From the NCBI GenBank assembly GCA_022385755.1, contig MU278355.1, positions 376,974 to 440,973 on the forward strand: a stretch of 64,000 nt of DNA. Reading direction: 5' to 3'. Below the pieces are notes generated by a model. The model searched no databases. It saw nothing but the letters and a program-made list of their open reading frames with translations, and was not told the DNA's origin. The DNA comes from Trametopsis cervina (Eukaryota > Basidiomycota > Agaricomycetes > Polyporales > Irpicaceae). The position numbers and the translations under genes are program-made. This document shows positions 58,744-64,000 of this stretch, piece by piece; positions within the stretch are counted from its first letter, which is position 1; every line of letters begins with the position of its first letter.

Positions 58744-60369
58744 TTACCTCGAAGGACACTTCCCCGTTGCCTGGTACGGATGCCTTGTATACCCATTGGC
58801 CCTGTAAAGCGTGTTGCGGCAATCGTGAAACTGTGTCCTCTTTATTGGCGGTGACAGGTGAGTGCGACTACGTGCCTTGAATCTCATCTGTCCGACTTGT
58901 ACAGAACGCAACCGAGAGCCATCTCGAACCATCCACTGGCGTGCACGGGCGATGTCGAGCGTGAACGATCCGTGCGACACTTTCAGTGACCGAAGTTCAT
59001 GCGCATGGGTAATGATGCTACCAACAGTGTCCTATGCATTCAGGCAGTTAGCGTAAGATTGCGATCAATATCCAAAAGCAAGAGATTTTACTATAGTAGC
59101 GTCGTATGGCAGAGAGCACGACAGATGAGTGAGGTGTGGGAAGCTTCTGCACACGTGGTTGAAAACCTGCGATCCAAGCTGTACGTCCTCAATAGCGAGG
59201 TAGCGCAATGTTTGACCGTGAATACTTGATAGAATTTTCATGAAAGTCAGAGGAATATACATGGTCCTCTGGGCGGAAAATGCGCGCAGAGTGAATGACT
59301 CCAAGGAAGGCCGAGGAACGAGTAGCGGGATCCATGCCCACATTTCCTGCGGGCCAGAGCCGATAGCGGTGGTGGTGATAGTGAGCGATCGGAGCGATGG
59401 AACGGGTGGCCTGAATTGTTGGGCCGTGGGAGAGAACCCATAGTATTCTATCTCGAGCTCCTCCAGTTGCGGAAGCATACTGAGGATATCGAGCACAGAG
59501 CAGCGGGCTGCAGATTTCAAGCAGAGAGAGCGCAACCGCGGCAGGCATGAAATATCTGAGTGCGACGGCATTGACGTTAACAGGTCTCTATCGTGGACAC
59601 ATGATTGTGCTCACATTCAAGATAGTGGTCTGACAACGGGCTGGTGACCAGCTCCAAACGAGTCAGAGTGCCCCCGAGACCGCGTAGCCAGTCGTACAGC
59701 GCTTCATGATCGGCCTCAAGACACCAAAGCCCCAAGGAACGAAGAGTTGTGAGTCGTCTGAGCTGATTCCACACTGCCGCACCGAGGCCTGGAGAGGCAC
59801 GAATGAGAAGCTGGTCCACTGGAAACCCTCGGGAGATGATTGTCTCCAGAGACGCGACTAATCCGGAGTCGTCTTCAGAAAGAAATCCACCGCCTGCCCA
59901 TGAGTATGAGCGCAGATTTGTGCAGAGGGGAAATGTCGCGCGATAAATCGGCGTTAGAACTGATGCAACGTCCCCCGAGGTCGCTGCGTACGTGATGATG
60001 AGACGAGTGCACAAGAAACACCGAGAGCGGGCACGCACCGGTCTCACTAATATGTCGCACATAGTAAGCATATTCTGGTTGTTGCAACAGCGTGGTCGCC
60101 GGGTGGAGCACACGGCTGCCGTTGTCGACTTTCTACAGGAGACGAAGCAGTCAGTCGACGACGGCTATCCAAGGAACAAAGGGGACGCGTACCACGAATC
60201 TGATCTTCGTATCGAGCGTCTGGTATAGAAATGGAGTGACCGCGGTGTGAAAAGCTCTATCCACCAAGGCGCAGTTGCACAGGTCGCGTTTATCGGTGAC
60301 ATGTTCTAAGACGAGTGGGATAAGGTCGAAGGGGAACAATCTCGTCTTCATGGTGGATAGCATGAGCAC
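58744..60369 (-). CDS. F-box/leucine-rich-repeat protein
   Basis: This is a probable substrate receptor of an SCF ubiquitin ligase. Exon 1 (60369 to about 60200) encodes an F-box-like start, RLFPFDLIPLVLEHVTDKRDL...ALVDRAFHTAVTPFLYQTL. Two introns later come KVDNGSRVLHPATTLLQQPEYAYYVRHISETG and ATSGDVASVLTPIYRATFPLCTNLRSYSW. Leucine-rich segments follow: LRRLTTLRSLGLW, GTLTRLELV, LPRLRSLCLKS, LPQLEELEI, VPSLRSLTI, and after a further splice HAHELRSLKVSHGSF and GSRLRSVQVGQMRFK. The C-terminal end is less sure. The frame stops at 58744, but an additional intron after FKAR is possible. A second in-frame ATG six codons in (MKTRLF) could be the true start. Such F-box/LRR genes are numerous and fast-evolving in mushrooms. 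The degradation target is unknown. Confidence 0.82.
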
Positions 60370-61106
60370 AGCCGCACATTATGTTTTCCGCGGCTTATAT
60401 GGAAGATGTGCGGCCGCGGCAGGAACACACGCTGACCAAAAACATCTTCTGTGGCGTTGTCCCATGGCGTTAAAGATTTCTAGTATGCATTGCAGGGAAT
60501 AAAAGCCGGAGAGGTACGGCCTATCAGCACCGGGGAGCAGCTGATTCTTGGCAAAGATGCTTGCTATAGATGACAGATGAGATCCATTGGAACCATTCAG
60601 ACACGCCGTCCCTCTCGCCGAGTGGGGATACGGACCCGCAGGTACTTAGTACGTGGTGGTGATCCTGGGTGATCTCGGTTTGCTCGGTCTTCTCGGCCTT
60701 ACGATAAATAGACCCGGAGAAAGTGCCCTGGGCGTGAGCGTGTACTGTACGGCAGATATGTACGGTAATACATGCCGTCCGACATGGCCACGGCAACGTT
60801 GGGATTCAATCTAGAAGTACGTGCCGCCTATGCGTGTCAGCGTTTAGTCTTCGATAGCATCAAGGGAGAACCTACCTATCCTAGCGCAGGCGGCTCCGAT
60901 AGGGCAAGGTAGCTTGTGGATGCGATGGCCGTTACAGTACCGCTGAGAACAGTGTTCAAATTGAGTGCCTGGTCAAAGTGAACGGATCAACTTCCAGCGT
61001 TCCGCCATAAACCTAACCGTGTGCACCGGCGCTCCGCGATTTGACAAACTCCCGCTGCTTTCGACTTCACTCTCACCATTTTTCTTGTTGTTCACTTCCA
61101 AAAAAA
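60370..61106. other. Divergent promoter region between the F-box gene and DPH5
   Basis: About 740 bases between divergent starts. The minus-strand frame at 60524-60796 has no motif. Nothing else is seen. Confidence 0.55.
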
Positions 61107-62201
61107 ATGTTCTACATCATAGGGCTGGGGTTGTGTGATGAGAGGGACATTACAGTAAGAGGCCTTGAGGTGAGCTAGGATCTGCAATGTTGTACATCGT
61201 AACTTACCAGACTATGCATAGGCGGTCAAAGGCTGCTCGAGGGTGTATCTAGAGGCATATACTTCGATCCTCATGGTGAACAAGGAGCGTTTGGTAGGGA
61301 GTACATCTAATTGAAGATGAAGTAGTGTTAACCCGCGAAACGCAAGGAAGCTTATTACGGGAAGGACTTGATCCTCGCTGATCGTGACATGGTCGAAACC
61401 GAGAGCGACGAGATCCTACGGAACGCCGATAAAGAAGATATAGCTCTCCTTGTAGTGGGGGATCCATTTGGGTACGGGATGATCATTCGCTTATTCTGCT
61501 CTCGCATCTCAAATCACTCCTCTCGCACAGTGCAACCACGCATACAGACATTATCCTCCGTGCTCGCTCCCAAAAGATTCCCGTCAGGGTCATTCACAAT
61601 GCCTCGATCATGAATGCTATTGGCGCATGCGGGTTGCAACTATACAACTTCGGTCAAACCGTTTCACTTGTTTTCTTCACCGACACATGGAAGCCGGACA
61701 GTTTCTACGACCGCATCAAAGAGAACGCAGATCTAGGGATGCATACCTTGGTCTTGTTGGACATCAAAGTCAAGGAGCAAAGCGAAGAGAACTTAGCGAG
61801 GTACGTCCACGGATCTCGTCTTCCTATTTATAGATGATAATGCTCTTTTCTCCAGGGGGAGGAAAATATACGAGCCTCCGCGGTACATGTCGATCACACA
61901 GGCCGTCTCGCAACTCGTAGAGATTGAGGAGCTCCGCCAAGGAGGGATTCTCGAACCCGAGAAGACACTGGCGATCGCAATGTCCAGAGTAGGAGGCGGC
62001 GAGCAAGAGCGTATCGTGTCCGGGACGCTTGCGGAACTGCTGTCTCAGCCCTCAGAAGCGTTCGGTGAGCCCTTGCACAGCTTAGTCGTTGTGGGAAAGC
62101 GTGTGCACCATCTCGAAGTAGAGTACGCCGAGAGTTTCGCCGTGAATCCAGAGAACTGGAGGGCTGTCGCGAGAGATGTGTATGGCTGTGCGTTAGAATA
62201 G
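61107..62201 (+). CDS. DPH5: Diphthine (diphthamide) methyl ester synthase DPH5
   Basis: This is an S-adenosylmethionine-dependent methyltransferase that methylates the modified histidine of elongation factor 2 in diphthamide synthesis, in the cytosol. The start at 61107 gives [21 protein letters not shown]. After an intron comes [17 protein letters not shown], then [15 protein letters not shown] and [16 protein letters not shown], which is the SAM-binding motif with its Gly codon split by an intron. Later landmarks are [73 protein letters not shown] and [15 protein letters not shown]. The stop at 62201 is followed 18 bases later by AATAAA. The length and all motifs match the family, and the identification is firm. 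Confidence 0.96.
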
Positions 62202-62218
62202 ATGTACTATCGTACGAT

Positions 62219-62224
62219 AATAAA
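62219..62224 (+). terminator. Poly(A) signal of DPH5
   Basis: A canonical AATAAA lies 18 bases after the DPH5 stop codon, followed by a TTG/TAC-rich segment. Confidence 0.5.
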
Positions 62225-62458
62225 AGCTTGTACTTGTACTCAGCTATGTTCATCGTTCAGATGCAACTGAACTGTGCCAAAAACGGTGGTACGCCCGTTG
62301 CTGATCCGATAACCGTAGATACCGAGGAAGTGTAGATCATCATTCCCGAAATCTTACCGCCTGGATTCTCAAATCAAGTCCAGTGACTCGTCCATATCTC
62401 TCTGCATCGTTCTACAAACCTGACTCAAACACGACTCCTCTGTGAACAACTTACGGTC

Positions 62459-64000
62459 ATGGCGAGCATTCACGTAGACGAAGCAGCCGGGTCAGACGAC
62501 CAGGGCAAAGGTACACCAGAGTCGCCGTATCAGTCCCTCGCATTCGCGCTCTTTACGCATCCAGGTGCATCTTTGCTGATACGCAAGGATGCATCGGCCA
62601 CGTACGAGGAGCCGACACAATCCGCACTAAAGAAAGCCAAGAAGGGTGCCGATGGTCTGGAAAAGAAGAAAAAGAAGGCTGAAGAGCTTGCAGAGCGCGA
62701 CGCACAGCAGAAGGCGCAGGAGCGTGAACGCAAAGAAAAGCTTATCGAAGAGAGTAAGAAGATCGTCTTGACGGAGGATAGTAGCCTGCCCAAGGCAAAG
62801 AAGGTGCGAAAACATATAGAGTGTAATATTCATTCGCGATTAACGAGTCTTGCATAGGCAAAGCTGGGCAATCTTACAGAGCTGCGCTCTCAGCGTGTGC
62901 GCGTGTCGGGATGGATACATCGGCTTCGTGATCAAAAGGAGATCATCTTCATTGTCCTCAGAGATGGAACTGGCTTCCTGCAGTGCGTTCTTACGGGACA
63001 AGTGGTGAGTACCTGTGCGCATGTTGCTTCAAAGTGACTTACGATAGGACACAACAAGGCGCAAACATACGAAGCTCTGACATTAACTCTGGAATCTTCT
63101 GTTGAGCTCTACGGCACCCTACAGACTCTTCCGGAAGGCAAGACTGCTCCTGGTGGCCATGAGCTTATTGTCGATTATTGGAAGGTGCTTGGGAGTGCTC
63201 CGGGAGCTGAGGACGCGTTTTCCAACCGCTTGAACGAGGTACATCTATCGATCTCGGTCGCCCTGTTTTTGCAAAGTTCTAACAGCTGGTTTTAGAAATC
63301 GGATCCATCTATTCTCGCCGATTTGAGGCATTTGGTGCTTCGTGGAGAAACCGCGTCTGCCGTACTGAAGCTTCGCGCTGCGTTGTTATCCTCATTCCGA
63401 GACACTTTGGTCTCACATGATCTGCTCGAGGTCACACCACCTTGTCTTGTCCAAACGCAAGTCGAAGGAGGAGCCACGCTTTTCAAGCTTGATTACTATG
63501 GCCAGCCAGCCTTCTTGACGCAAAGCTCCCAACTCTACCTCGAAACATGTTTACCGTCGCTTGGAGACGTTTTCTGTGTTCAGGAGAGTTTCCGTGCTGA
63601 GAATAGGTGTGGTTCTGTCTGCGCATATAACCCTCAATCCGTTGTACTCACATGTCCCCAGTCATACGCGTCGCCACTTGAGCGAGTACACACATCTGGA
63701 GAGCGAGTTGGCATTCATTACGTTTGAAGAGCTGATGAGCCATCTTGAATCAGTCGTATGTGTCCTCACTAGCACGCCGACCACCTCGCAGCTGAGTTTA
63801 CGCTACAGATATGTGAAACAGTAGACAGGCTCCTGGCTAACCCCGCCTCGGCCGCCCTCATCTACCAGCTCAACCCCAACTTCACAGCTCCTGCTCGTCC
63901 CTTCAAGCGACTTGCGTACGTAGATGCTATCAAATGGCTAAACGAGTATGGTATCCAGCACGAGGCCGAAGACGCGGAGGGAAATGTCATCAAAGACGAG
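62459..64000 (+). CDS. Cytosolic asparaginyl-tRNA synthetase, 5' part (runs off the window)
   Basis: This is a class IIb aminoacyl-tRNA synthetase that charges tRNA-Asn in the cytosol. The start at 62459 gives [27 protein letters not shown], the eukaryote-specific N-terminal domain, followed by a Lys/Glu-rich coiled stretch ([16 protein letters not shown]). The anticodon-binding OB fold follows: [33 protein letters not shown]. The catalytic domain shows [45 protein letters not shown], and motif 2 [13 protein letters not shown], which is spliced to [18 protein letters not shown]. At least five introns are present. The 3' part with motif 3 lies beyond position 64000, so the gene is truncated only by the window edge. 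No defect is seen in the visible part. Confidence 0.95.

Overview
The window is nuclear DNA of a filamentous basidiomycete, most likely a mushroom-forming agaricomycete. The genes are interrupted by many 50-70 base GT-AG introns. The content is typical of that group: a TEA/ATTS developmental regulator, Tri5-type terpene synthases, a NACHT-WD40 protein, secreted wall- and pectin-active glycosidases, a proteinase K-type subtilase, a DUF2828 protein and an F-box/LRR protein. I read exons by joining open frames at consensus splice sites and by matching conserved family motifs. No similarity search was run, and the species cannot be named. Layout, left to right. 1-1.7 kb: non-coding with short tandem repeats. 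1.7-3.6 kb (-): a TEA/ATTS transcription factor in six exons. 3.6-16.8 kb: about 13 kb with no gene I can defend, holding microsatellites and a degenerate three-copy repeat of about 165 bp, all lying 5' of the regulator. 16.8-20.1 kb (-): a membrane-anchored GH5 exo-beta-1,3-glucanase. 20.1-24.2 kb: mostly empty except for a tRNA-Thr(CGU). 24.2-26.9 kb (+): a large Cys-rich, acidic, F-box-like protein of unknown role. 28.1-34.6 kb: four paralogous Tri5-like terpene synthases, one on + and three on -. All four share a 30-base microexon just before the NSE metal-binding motif. A decayed fragment of an unknown gene follows. 35.9-38.1 kb (-): a DUF2828/vWA protein. 39.3-42.5 kb (+): a neutral ceramidase. 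43.5-44.9 kb (+): an MDR-family reductase. 45.5-48.7 kb (+): a C2/NACHT/WD40 NLR-like gene that looks inactivated by a shortened NACHT domain and an in-frame TAG. 49.5-51.1 kb (+): a subtilase. 51.4-53.1 kb (-): a GH28 exo-polygalacturonase. 54.6-55.5 kb (+): a TMEM223-like membrane protein. 55.7-57.4 kb (-): a membrane-anchored surface-type protein. 57.8-58.5 kb (+): LSM4, whose first coding exon is the ATG alone. 58.7-60.4 kb (-): an F-box/LRR protein. 61.1-62.2 kb (+): DPH5. 62.5 kb to the end (+): cytosolic asparaginyl-tRNA synthetase, cut by the window edge. How the genes work together. The right end (LSM4, DPH5, AsnRS) is housekeeping: RNA processing and translation. The middle is accessory: an expanded terpenoid locus next to a decaying NLR-like gene and secreted hydrolases, suited to saprotrophic or ecological interaction. 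The four synthases are the most plausible unexplored system here. No P450 or transporter lies beside them. The nearest candidate tailoring enzyme is the MDR reductase about 9 kb away, and that link is only inference.
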